Shown here: positions 1 through 5,261 of the stretch, one piece after another
Numbering within the stretch: position 1 is the stretch's first letter
How the letters are laid out: every line of letters starts with the position of its first letter
Source of the DNA: Rickettsiaceae bacterium
Lineage (GTDB): Bacteria > Pseudomonadota > Alphaproteobacteria > Rickettsiales > Rickettsiaceae
Direction: 5' to 3'
Assembly: GCA_021741285.1 (NCBI GenBank)
Contig: JAIOYD010000033.1
Location: 1 to 9,997, forward strand
Length of the DNA: 9,997 bases
Position numbers and translations under genes: made by a program
Notes under the pieces: model-generated
What the model was told of the DNA's origin: nothing
Databases searched by the model: none
The model's input: the letters and a program-made list of their open reading frames with translations, nothing else

Positions 1-93
1 TACTCCAAAACGTTTTGATATTGATGCAAAACTCATCTTTTCTTTTTCTTTGATAGCCAGTACTTTCTTTCTAAAATCTATTGAATATGTCAT
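1..93 (-). CDS. IS630-family transposase, N-terminal 31 residues (runs off the left edge)
   Basis: Reading leftward from an ATG at 93 gives MTYSIDFRKKVLAIKEKEKM, then SFASISKRFGV. This is the typical start of IS630/ISY100-type transposases, 'YS.DFRKKV' followed by the first helix-turn-helix. The catalytic DDE domain lies outside the window. The start codon is 45 bp inside the terminal repeat at 138-151, a normal spacing for the family. The gene belongs to the same kind of element whose C-terminus appears at 9821-9997, also on the minus strand. Seen: N-terminal motif and terminal repeat. Inferred: an intact element beyond the edge. Confidence 0.8.
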   Translation of the reverse strand, partial: MTYSIDFRKKVLAIKEKEKMSFASISKRFGV

Positions 94-133
94 GACAATT
101 ATTTTTAATTACCCCCATTTATTATAACCGTTT

Positions 134-151
134 TATAGGGGTTTGGCTATA
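134..151 (-). repeat. Terminal inverted repeat, left (transposase-proximal) end of the IS630-type element
   Basis: GGGGTTTGGCTATA at 138-151 is the exact reverse complement of TATAGCCAAACCCC at 9845-9858, next to the other partial IS630 transposase. IS630 elements insert at TA, and both copies end in TATA at the outer edge, consistent with a TA target. The repeat marks the boundary where an IS5-type transposase reading frame begins abruptly, so the IS630 element probably landed in that gene. Confidence 0.8.
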
Positions 152-387
152 TTAGAAATCAACATTTAAAGGAGATACAAAAACATGGGAGAATGCACTG
201 GCAAAAAGAAAATCAATATGGACGTAGAAATATTAGTGAATTATCGATTCAGCGCAGAAAAAGAATACTCGGTAATCAGTTGCATGCAAGAGAATTTACT
301 AGGCAAAAAGTGGAGGCTATGATTGGCTCTGGAATTCTCAATAAAATGACTTCATTAGGGATGCCTCAAAGCTATCGTTACGCCTAA
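152..387 (+). pseudogene. IS5-family transposase, C-terminal fragment (about 77 residues) cut by the IS630 end
   Basis: The open frame enters from the IS630 boundary as RNQHLKEIQKHGRMHWQKEN and continues QYGRRNISELSIQRRKRILG to the end LNKMTSLGMPQSYRYA. This is the C-terminal block of IS5-group DDE transposases: 'I..HGR..W.K...Y.RRS..E...R.K.I.G..L..R....Q..E..I....LN.M..LGMP'. The catalytic Glu of this family lies at the RRxxxE motif, here RRNISE. The first ATG in the fragment (193) is not a real start, because homology-like sequence continues upstream to position 154. The N-terminal two-thirds are missing, so the gene is dead. An IS5-type right inverted repeat follows at 410-431. Confidence 0.82.
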
Positions 388-409
388 ATTTTGAAAAAAT
401 AGGGAAAGA

Positions 410-431
410 GGGTGTTAAAGAAACAAAGCCC
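410..431 (+). repeat. IS5-type right inverted repeat (IRR)
   Basis: The sequence GGGTGTTAAAGAAACAAAGC (plus CC) has the reverse complement GGGCTTTGTTTCTTTAACAC(CC). This matches the repeat at 3768-3789 (GGCCTTGTTTCTTTAGCCCC) at about 18 of 21 positions. GGCTTTGTT-type ends are usual for the IS5/IS903 group. It lies 22 bp after the transposase fragment's stop, the expected place for IRR. Confidence 0.7.
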
Positions 432-559
432 GTTTCCCCTTGAAACAGAAGACACTAGAGCGTAATGTCTTGATTATTAAAAACTCGCAATGAGTTGTTC
501 TTTAGATTAAAACCCTTGTATAGGCTTTGTCCACTAAAGTATAGCCACCTCAGGATTTG

Positions 560-1003
560 TTACACCACCTGATCAAATTCACAGTTCTTGCATTCTCCAG
601 ATAGTTCCAAGTACATTTTTGTTATAATAAAATTATTATTAGATTTTATTTGTTGCATTATTTGTTTAGTATCATTACTACAAATTTCATTAATCTTACC
701 GCACTTATTACACAGAAAAAAATAACATTCATTGTGCTCAAGTGGATGAAGACAAGCAAAAAATGCGTTGATACTATCTAGTTTATGAATAAAAGCATGT
801 TGTAACAAAAAATCTAAAGTTCGATATACTGTGATAGGTTTTGCTGAGAACTTTTTCTGTCTCAGTTGATCTAAAATGTCATAAGCTTTCACAGGCTTAC
901 GGGCTGTAATAATAATTTCTAATACATTACTTCGTAATGCAGTGAAGCGCAAATTCTTTTGAAGACAAATCGATTGTATATTTTGAATTTTCTCTATAGA
1001 CAC
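560..1003 (-). CDS. zur: Zur, Fur-family zinc uptake regulator
   Basis: A 147-aa zinc-responsive repressor of the Fur superfamily that binds operator DNA as a Zn-loaded dimer. The winged helix spans about residues 15-75 and includes the motif KPITVYRTLDFLLQ, typical of Zur rather than Fur or PerR. The dimerisation/metal domain follows. By comparison with E. coli Zur, the structural site is C98-x2-C101 plus C138-x2-C141 (NKCGK and GECKNC), and the regulatory sites use H73, C84, H90 and E106. The HK.DS.NAF stretch is also Zur-like. The start is GTG at 1003; the Shine-Dalgarno sequence is weak. The gene is divergent from the barrel gene and shares a 124-bp spacer with it, where a palindromic operator lies. 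Known for the family: zinc repression of znuA and zinc-free paralogues. Function here is very likely; target genes are inferred. Confidence 0.93.
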   Translation of the reverse strand: MSIEKIQNIQSICLQKNLRFTALRSNVLEIIITARKPVKAYDILDQLRQKKFSAKPITVYRTLDFLLQHAFIHKLDSINAFFACLHPLEHNECYFFLCNKCGKINEICSNDTKQIMQQIKSNNNFIITKMYLELSGECKNCEFDQVV

Positions 1004-1039
1004 TTTAAATAAACCAATGAATTAGGCAAGAGATATACT

Positions 1040-1068
1040 ATATTACATGGTGTTTTATAAATTGTCAT
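1040..1068 (-). promoter_or_regulatory. Predicted zur promoter
   Basis: On the minus strand, ATGACA (1063-1068) and TAATAT (1040-1045) are separated by 17 bp, giving a start near 1033 and a leader of about 30 nt before the GTG of zur. The -35 box lies back to back with that of the divergent barrel gene. The Zur-box palindrome is upstream of this promoter rather than across it, so zur itself may be only weakly autoregulated. Confidence 0.5.
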
Positions 1069-1090
1069 TGTATTATATATATGTTATGTT
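1062..1090 (+). promoter_or_regulatory. Predicted promoter of the outer-membrane barrel gene
   Basis: TTGTCA (1062-1067) is followed after 17 bp by TATGTT (1085-1090). The -10 box overlaps the palindrome at 1086-1097, so a protein bound there would block RNA polymerase. An alternative -10, TATAAT at 1106-1111, would leave almost no leader. The ribosome site GGAG (1115-1118) precedes the ATG at 1128. Confidence 0.5.
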
Positions 1091-1097
1091 ATAACAT
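1086..1097. promoter_or_regulatory. Candidate Zur box (operator)
   Basis: ATGTTATAACAT is a perfect 12-bp palindrome between zur and the His-rich barrel gene. AT-rich palindromes built on GTTATA/TATAAC are typical of alphaproteobacterial Zur operators. A second, weaker palindrome, TATTATAATA, follows at 1103-1112. The operator covers the -10 box of the barrel promoter, which predicts zinc repression. The assignment to Zur is inferred from position and symmetry. Confidence 0.6.
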
Positions 1098-1127
1098 TGC
1101 GTTATTATAATACACGGAGATATAAAA

Positions 1128-2300
1128 ATGAAACACTATTCATACACCATGATAATATTATTATTGAGCAAAATATCTTTTGCTTCCGCAGCTAATTCTT
1201 GCGATGGGCACGATCATCACCACACTTCTAAGCATTTGCATATAGAAGAAAATAAAGATTCCTCAAATAGTATCCACGGTCATTTTCACACTATGACCCA
1301 CTTTGATAGAGTTAAACAATCTAATGCAAGTAAAGAGTATAACGAACTTTATACACATTCTCATCTTGAAGCCGATCTAGAGTTGGGTAAAAACCTTTCT
1401 GTTGTAACAAATATTACTTTAGAAGGGCATCCTGCGGATAATCATGGCGGTTGTTCTCATAGTCACAAAAATGCCGGTTGTTCTCATAGTCACAAAAATG
1501 TAAATACACAAAATAAGTATTTACATAGACACCAGATGCAAATTGAAGAACTGAAATTGGTTTTTAAGAAAAGGTTTTTTTCCATATATGCAGGTAAATT
1601 TAATCCTGTCGTGGGTTTTGATTATCATAAATTTCCTGGAATTTACACATACCAATCAATAGAATCATACTCTATAAAAGAAAAAGTTGGATTAGGGGGG
1701 GTAATAAATTATGAGCACGGTTCATATATGTCACAGCTTGACACGAGCATCTTTTCTGCTGATACTAGTATTTTAAGCGAATCGATCTTAAATAGTAAAG
1801 GGCGTAATAAAAAATCTTATGGAGGGGTCGGCAATACGAAGAATATCTCGTCTTTTTCTGCTGCAGTAAGTGGATTCAGCTTGAATACTGAGGGTTTTTA
1901 TTACCGTATCGGCTTTGCTAAACAAGCCAAAAGTTTATCAGAGCAATATGATGAGACGAGATTATCCAAATCACTTGGGTATAATTACAAAATTTCTGAT
2001 AGTACGACAGTCATTATAGCTGGAGAGCAAATGACTGTGTTTCATAGCAATGGTAGGGCATCTAATAATTATACATATAATACACTGGCGCTTGGGCTGG
2101 ATTATAGGAAGTGGAACTTTTCTACAGGTTATACCTCAAAACAAAATCAAAACGAAATCAAAACGAAATCACTGAATCTTTCTACTGGATATAAATTCAG
2201 TAACGCTATAAAAATTGATATTGGATACAAACACGATACCAAATATAAAAAATTCAGTGATCGCCTTGGGCTGTTAGTAAGTTATAGTCATGAGTTGTAG
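1128..2300 (+). CDS. His/Cys-rich outer-membrane beta-barrel protein, probable zinc-capture porin
   Basis: A 390-aa exported protein. Residues 1-21 form a signal peptide (hydrophobic MIILLLSKISFASA, cleavage after ASA). The mature N-terminus (about 22-60) is rich in His (GHDHHHTSKHLH, then IHGHFHTMTH). A first amphipathic strand follows at about 80-100. Residues 101-135 form a second His/Cys cluster with a tandem 9-residue repeat GCSHSHKNA / GCSHSHKNV. From about 136 to 390 the protein shows alternating-polarity strands and Tyr/Gly turns typical of a porin barrel (YAGKFNPVVGFDYHKFPGIY), loosely like the porin/LbtU style. If the N-terminus is periplasmic, the repeat cluster would lie in the first extracellular loop. 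The last residue is Leu rather than the common Phe. Divergence from zur and the operator over its promoter point to zinc starvation control. Export and barrel are well supported; zinc binding is likely; transport is inferred. It is too short for, and unlike, a TonB-dependent receptor such as ZnuD. Confidence 0.75.
   Translation: MKHYSYTMIILLLSKISFASAANSCDGHDHHHTSKHLHIEENKDSSNSIHGHFHTMTHFDRVKQSNASKEYNELYTHSHLEADLELGKNLSVVTNITLEGHPADNHGGCSHSHKNAGCSHSHKNVNTQNKYLHRHQMQIEELKLVFKKRFFSIYAGKFNPVVGFDYHKFPGIYTYQSIESYSIKEKVGLGGVINYEHGSYMSQLDTSIFSADTSILSESILNSKGRNKKSYGGVGNTKNISSFSAAVSGFSLNTEGFYYRIGFAKQAKSLSEQYDETRLSKSLGYNYKISDSTTVIIAGEQMTVFHSNGRASNNYTYNTLALGLDYRKWNFSTGYTSKQNQNEIKTKSLNLSTGYKFSNAIKIDIGYKHDTKYKKFSDRLGLLVSYSHEL
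1448..1501 (+). repeat. Tandem 27-bp duplication inside the barrel gene
   Basis: Two back-to-back 27-bp copies start with CGGTTGTTCTCATAGTCACA and differ only at the last base. They encode GCSHSHKNA and GCSHSHKNV, each adding one Cys and two His. Near identity at the DNA level suggests a recent slippage duplication that doubled this metal-ligand unit. Confidence 0.85.
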
Positions 2301-2322
2301 GTTCCGTCCACTTGATTATAAT
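2295..2322 (+). promoter_or_regulatory. Possible promoter for the cca'-znuA pair
   Basis: TTGTAG (2295-2300) and a consensus TATAAT (2317-2322) are 16 bp apart, starting within the stop region of the barrel gene. This could drive the next two reading frames. The 208-bp spacer that follows holds no convincing gene. It contains CCCAAAAACTGGAC (2326-2339), which resembles ends of some IS3-type elements, but no matching transposase is present. No Zur-box-like palindrome was found here. Confidence 0.3.
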
Positions 2323-2508
2323 GATACCCAAAAACTGGACTGTTAAAATTGTAAAATTGAAAATTCAAGGACTAATGGAAGCGGGGAGCTTAAATATTTT
2401 ATTGAATTATATGATATTTTCGAATCAAATCTTGGGCTGCAACTATTGAAGCAAAACTCTATAAGTAATTGAAAATACTATAACTAAGTAGAACAAAACC
2501 TATTTAAA

Positions 2509-2733
2509 ATGGCTATGTTTCAAGTGGAAAAAGAAATAGAAGGAATATTTTGGGTATTAAAAGACCAACAAAAACCAGTGTTCCCAGTTAATGGTAATGA
2601 TTTGTTATCTCTTGGTATTAGTAGTGTTATGGTAGGGAAAGAACTTACCTATATAAAAAGAAAATGGATTGCAAGTGACTTTACCTTAACAAAACAGGAT
2701 TTAATTAATATAGCAAAAAAAAATGAAAAATAA
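2509..2733 (+). pseudogene. cca: 3' fragment of a CCA tRNA nucleotidyltransferase gene (74 residues)
   Basis: The frame encodes PVFPVNGNDLLSLGISSVMV, then GKELTYIKRKWIASDFTLTK and QDLINIAKK. This resembles the C-terminal tail of bacterial CCA-adding enzymes ('FPl.G.DL...Gi..G..ig..L......W....f..tk.eL'). The catalytic GS and DxD motifs and the tRNA-binding head are absent, and stop codons upstream (near 2482) show the frame is not continued, so it cannot add CCA. It ends 11 bp inside znuA, with the overlap ATGAAAAATAA. znuA lacks a clear ribosome site of its own, so translation of this remnant may be what delivers ribosomes to znuA. An unrelated small protein is possible, but the motif match is good. 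Confidence 0.6.
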
Positions 2734-3562
2734 AGTCACTCTATTGTTGGTTTGTTTGACAATGATTCTTACTAATCAACGCGCATATTCCAAACCTAAT
2801 ATTTTAGTTACTATTACTCCGATAGCTAGTCTTATAGCTATGTTAACAAAAGATAAGGCGGATATTATAATTTTAGATACATCTGGAGGTTGCCCACATC
2901 ATCATAGTGCTAAACCAAGTGATAAATCTTTAATAGATAATTCTGAAATGGTTATTTATATCGATGATCAATTTGATAATTTAGTTTCTTCGATGATTGT
3001 TAATTATAATGGCAAAAAAGTAAAAATTAGTGATTTTTCTTCTATCGATTTTAAAGGTATAGATGGCGAGATTAATTGGCATTTTTGGCTCGATTTGAAT
3101 AATGTTAAGGTCCTTCATAACGCTATTGCCAAGAATATTATTCAAACTTTTCCTGAAATAAAAAATGAAGTAACAAAAAATCTGGAAGCAGCTCTTGTGA
3201 TAATTGACAATCTTGATAAATGGAAACAATCTCAACTTGTAGACCTTGCTCCAGTTGTTTTGCTTAGTGACAGCTTAGAACATTTTTTTAAATCAATAAA
3301 TAATTCTCAGATAAGAATTTTTCAAACATCAAATGCTAGTCTAAAAGATATACAAAAATTAGATGATGTTTTGAGTTCTGACTCCATAAAATGTATAGTT
3401 TTAGATATTAATCAAAATGGTCAATCATATTCAAAATATAATAAACTAATAATTCAGCTTGATAGTGAAAACTGGAGTTTGGTAGATAAAATAAATGTAA
3501 GTGGAGATTTATTTGTTGATCAATATTCTAAAATGATTGGCCAAGTAAAATCTTGTAAATAG
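2723..3562 (+). CDS. znuA: ZnuA-like periplasmic zinc-binding protein (cluster A-I solute-binding protein)
   Basis: A 279-aa substrate-binding protein for a ZnuABC-type ABC importer. The signal peptide is residues 1-23 (hydrophobic VTLLLVCLTMILT). Zinc-site landmarks are CPHHHSAKPSDKSLIDNSEM (residues 57-76), matching the family 'H...l.PSd...l..Ad', with H59-H61, and NWHFWLDLNNVK with H120, matching 'DPHiWLDp.na'. The third family ligand, in 'FHDAYgYF', aligns to S182 in LLSDSLEHFFKSI; H187 sits nearby and may substitute. There is no long His/acidic loop like that of E. coli ZnuA; HHH replaces it. The length is slightly below the usual 290-310. Known for the family: delivery of Zn to ZnuB/ZnuC, which are not in this window. 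It overlaps the preceding cca remnant by 11 bp. MntA-type manganese binding is less likely given the His-rich site and the neighbouring zur. Confidence 0.85.
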   Translation: MKNKVTLLLVCLTMILTNQRAYSKPNILVTITPIASLIAMLTKDKADIIILDTSGGCPHHHSAKPSDKSLIDNSEMVIYIDDQFDNLVSSMIVNYNGKKVKISDFSSIDFKGIDGEINWHFWLDLNNVKVLHNAIAKNIIQTFPEIKNEVTKNLEAALVIIDNLDKWKQSQLVDLAPVVLLSDSLEHFFKSINNSQIRIFQTSNASLKDIQKLDDVLSSDSIKCIVLDINQNGQSYSKYNKLIIQLDSENWSLVDKINVSGDLFVDQYSKMIGQVKSCK

Positions 3563-3575
3563 TAATTTGTGTTTT

Positions 3576-3604
3576 AAATGTCAAAATAAAAATTGGCATT
3601 TTTT
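3576..3604 (+). terminator. Weak rho-independent terminator after znuA
   Basis: AAATGTCA (3576-3583) pairs with TGGCATTT (3594-3601), an 8-bp stem with one G-U pair and a 10-nt loop, followed by a T-run to 3602. It lies 14 bp after the znuA stop. The stem is AT-rich, so it would be inefficient. The rest of 3605-3767 holds only a 27-codon frame (3685-3768), whose stop overlaps the IS5 end. Confidence 0.5.
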
Positions 3605-3767
3605 AAGGGTTTTTGATTTTCTTGAATAAATCAGCAATCTGCGTTACTATCAATAATTGGATAAATTATACGTATATACAATTAATGATTCGCAAAATTA
3701 AGAGTTTGGTAGATAAGATTTTTAATAAAAAAGATGTCCTTGATTCTTTGAAATTACTTGCCGAATA

Positions 3768-3789
3768 GGCCTTGTTTCTTTAGCCCCCT
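3768..3789 (+). repeat. IS5-type left inverted repeat (IRL)
   Basis: GGCCTTGTTTCTTTAGCCCC (plus CT) abuts the ATG of the transposase fragment at 3790. It matches the inverted form of the repeat at 410-431 at about 18 of 21 positions, so the two IS5 relics belong to the same or closely related elements in the same orientation. Confidence 0.7.
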
Positions 3790-3999
3790 ATGATACACAA
3801 ATTGAATTTTAGCACAACAAATGATAAAGATAGTGTTTTATCAAAATACTGTTGTGGCATGCCATATAAATATCCTGAAGACAAAGGGTGGAAAATACCT
3901 AAGCAGAAATACAAATTGACCAATTGGTCAGAGTATAACAAGGCATTAAAAGATCGTGGAAGGATAGATTTCTGGCTAGATAAGGAGGCGGAAGTGTAA
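3790..3999 (+). pseudogene. IS5-family transposase, N-terminal fragment
   Basis: The 69 residues contain KQKYKLTNWSEYNKALKDRG followed by RIDFWLDKEA. This is the conserved start of IS5/IS903-group transposases ('Y...NW.eYN.aL..RG....W.dee'). The frame then stops at 3997-3999 and the DDE domain is missing. It starts directly after the left inverted repeat, the family's normal arrangement. The 3' part seems to have been replaced by the element that begins around 4000. The C-terminal relic at 152-387 could be the other half of the same kind of element. It is not functional. Confidence 0.75.
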
Positions 4000-4010
4000 T
4001 TACAAAGTGA

Positions 4011-4038
4011 TTGATTATTATTAAAAGCGTGCTAAAAT
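4011..4038 (+). promoter_or_regulatory. Predicted promoter for the truncated gene at 4074
   Basis: TTGATT (4011-4016) and TAAAAT (4033-4038) are separated by 16 bp, placing a start about 30 bp before the ATG at 4074. This looks like the intrinsic promoter of a mobile element's left end. Confidence 0.45.
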
Positions 4039-4073
4039 GAGAATGCATAAAATTAAGTTAATGAGATTCTATC

Positions 4074-4260
4074 ATGGATACTTATACGATACAATTGGAA
4101 ATCAAGTCGTTGGTAACAAAAGAAGTCAAGAAGATAACTATTGAAACAGGACAGGTAAAAGCTGTAGAAAGCTTATTAGATCTAGGGATGAGACACGAAG
4201 AGCAAATAAGAATTTTGGTTAGTTCTATAAATGATACTCCTCGCAGCAGAGCTACGAGGT
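4074..4260 (+). pseudogene. Truncated gene, possibly the N-terminus of an ISKra4-like transposase
   Basis: From an ATG at 4074 the frame reads MDTYTIQLEIKSLVTKEVKK and continues to LLDLGMRHEEQIRILVSSIN. About 55 residues in, it meets the right-end hairpin of the IS200/IS605 element (4239-4259); the further in-frame codons to 4316 are IS sequence read through on the opposite strand. The pattern 'I.L.I......E......I.......LE.LGL...E...LL..IQ' recalls ISKra4-family N-termini, but I cannot confirm this from memory. The gene is certainly interrupted. No clear continuation was found on the far side of the IS. Confidence 0.4.
4239..4259 (-). repeat. Right-end hairpin of the IS200/IS605 element
   Basis: CCTCGCAG pairs with CTACGAGG (one mismatch) around the loop CAGAG. 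The other end of the element (4734-4748) has a hairpin with the identical five-base loop. Such imperfect subterminal hairpins, recognised by TnpA, replace inverted repeats in this family. The exact cleavage site lies a few bases outside and cannot be fixed without an empty site. Confidence 0.75.
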
Positions 4261-4262
4261 AT

Positions 4263-4718
4263 CTAAAAAAGTTTCAACTGCTTTTGTTGGAAGGCTTTAT
4301 AAGAAGGTTTGCCTGAACCTTGATTTTTAACATAGTTCCTTAGCTTCTTTTCGTCTCCATGCTTACCCACTGTACTCATGAAATAACCTTTCGTCCAAAA
4401 CTCACTACCCCATAACTTCTCTTTAAGACTTGGGAATTGTTCAAACATTTTTTTAGCTGTAATACTTTTGACTATTTGCGCTACCTTTGTCGGGCTATAC
4501 ATTGGCACTGATTGTAGTAAAAAATGTACATGATCGTCATCCGTACCTATTTCTAAAAACCTGATTTCGTAACGATCCTCAATGGCTTCACAAATTTTAC
4601 ATAAATATTCGTCTAATTCTTGATTGAATATTACTCTACTGTATTTTGCTGGAGTTACCAAGTGATATATTAGTACCGTGACATTATGACTCTTGTGAAT
4701 ATAACTGCTTTCTTCCAT
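4263..4718 (-). CDS. tnpA: TnpA, Y1 (HUH) transposase of the IS200/IS605 family
   Basis: A 151-aa single-strand DNA transposase, the full length for the family (about 130-155). The HUH motif is H63-V-H65 in TDDDHVHFLLQS. The catalytic tyrosine is Y129 in LRNYVKNQG, on the C-terminal helix. The conserved block FWTKGYFMSTVGK precedes it. The mechanism known for the family is that a dimer cuts and rejoins the top strand at hairpin ends through a 5'-phosphotyrosine link, preferring single-stranded DNA at replication forks. No frameshift or stop is seen. The start at 4718 precedes the typical 'h.v..l.yHlV..pKYR'-like region (NVTVLIYHLVTPAKYSRVIF). Confidence 0.93.
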   Translation of the reverse strand: MEESSYIHKSHNVTVLIYHLVTPAKYSRVIFNQELDEYLCKICEAIEDRYEIRFLEIGTDDDHVHFLLQSVPMYSPTKVAQIVKSITAKKMFEQFPSLKEKLWGSEFWTKGYFMSTVGKHGDEKKLRNYVKNQGSGKPSYKAFQQKQLKLF

Positions 4719-4733
4719 TTCTACAGTATATCA

Positions 4734-4748
4734 CGAAGCAGAGCTTCG
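4734..4748 (-). repeat. Left-end hairpin of the IS200/IS605 element
   Basis: CGAAG-CAGAG-CTTCG is a perfect 5-bp stem with the same loop as the right-end hairpin at 4239-4259. It lies 16-30 bp upstream of tnpA. In IS200-type elements the end hairpins guide TnpA, and one upstream of tnpA can also limit its translation. Confidence 0.75.
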
Positions 4749-4902
4749 GGGAATTAAACCCGAAACAGATTAATTTTTCCTATTTTTGTTAATATTGATA
4801 ATCCTGTTATGGAGTCTTGCGGTATGGCTATAGAAAAATTCGAAAGTGAAGCTATTGGTCTCTGGGGTGCGTGTCGTGAAATACATGAAGATATGTGAAC
4901 CT
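4749..4902 (+). other. Unassigned stretch with a short open frame, likely relic
   Basis: A plus-strand frame runs from about 4768 and includes NIDNPVMESCGMAIEKFESE, then AIGLWGACREIHEDM before a stop at 4896. The residue mix looks more protein-like than the minus-strand frame over the same bases, but I do not recognise it and no ribosome site precedes ATG 4809. It may be a piece of whatever gene lay here before the IS200-type insertion. Confidence 0.25.
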
Positions 4903-5020
4903 CCACGGGTGTAAACCCGTGGTATCTAGTCGGCTTAACAGCCAAGTACAAGCTGTGCTTGCCCTTTATCTTACAACAAAAGATTCAGGGTTTACTACGT
5001 CCCCAAGCTTACGCATGGGG
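4903..5020. mobile_element. Hairpin-bounded non-coding unit, candidate non-autonomous IS200/IS605 relic
   Basis: CCACGGGT-GTAA-ACCCGTGG (4903-4922) is a perfect 8-bp stem with a 4-nt loop. CCCCAAGC-TTAC-GCATGGGG (5001-5020) is a second stem with one mismatch, followed by TTTTGCG. Between them are GGC/GCC and CAAG/CTTG stems and no coding frame of note. A pair of stable hairpins at either end of about 120 bp resembles palindrome-associated elements mobilised by TnpA, or the structured 3' end (omega-RNA region) of a tnpB element that lost tnpB. The second hairpin plus T-run could also act as a terminator. Confidence 0.4.
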
Positions 5021-5085
5021 TTTTGCGTTTGCAATATAAATAATTAAGTATACTAGTTTCAGGTACTAAAAAATCTCAGAGCGTG

Positions 5086-5258
5086 TCCGAAAAGTTAGAT
5101 ATCCGAATAATGGCTTAAATTATGCTGTACGAGAAACCTTTAAAATTTTATTCTCGTACAGCATAGCAAAGCGGCGTATTTTCCGTATATGTTTAACTCT
5201 CTTTTGCGCCTAATTTCTATCGCCACCCTACCCTGCTCACAAACACTGGTTTTCCGGA
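5086..5258. repeat. Palindrome-centred repeat-like unit between the IS region and the par genes
   Basis: TATGCTGTACGAGAA (5121-5135) and TTCTCGTACAGCATA (5151-5165) form a perfect 15-bp inverted repeat around a 15-nt AT spacer. Outer arms TCCGAAAAGTTAG (5086-5098) and CTGGTTTTCCGGA (5246-5258) are imperfect inverted repeats. No protein is encoded. The structure fits a miniature element or a Rickettsia palindromic element; the central arm could also terminate transcription of the par pair coming from the right. Only the 15-bp palindrome is certain. Confidence 0.45.
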
Positions 5259-5261
5259 TAT

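Larger units (their letters stand above)
4239..4748 (-). mobile_element. IS200/IS605-type element carrying only tnpA (IS200 group)
   Basis: About 510 bp from hairpin to hairpin, enclosing a single tnpA and no tnpB. Both subterminal hairpins carry the loop CAGAG on the plus strand. The element interrupts the reading frame that begins at 4074. Everything needed for single-strand transposition (TnpA plus both hairpins) looks present, so the element may be active. Boundaries are approximate, because this family makes no target duplication. Confidence 0.78.

Noticed and set aside
2326..2345. CCCAAAAACTGGAC-type sequence resembling the terminus of some IS3-like elements
   Set aside because: No partner repeat, transposase or target duplication was found nearby; similarity of this length can be chance.
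2981..3235. Minus-strand open frame inside znuA
   Set aside because: Shadow of znuA in AT-rich DNA, with no supporting signals.
3685..3768. 27-codon frame (MIRKIKSLVDKIFNKKDVLD...) before the IS5 left repeat
   Set aside because: Too short to support, no ribosome site, and its stop overlaps the IS5 end, so it may be a truncated relic. Not called as a gene.
4754..4951. Minus-strand open frame upstream of tnpA
   Set aside because: It reads through the stable hairpin at 4903-4922 and has no start signals; the plus frame over the same bases looks more protein-like, though it too is unassigned.
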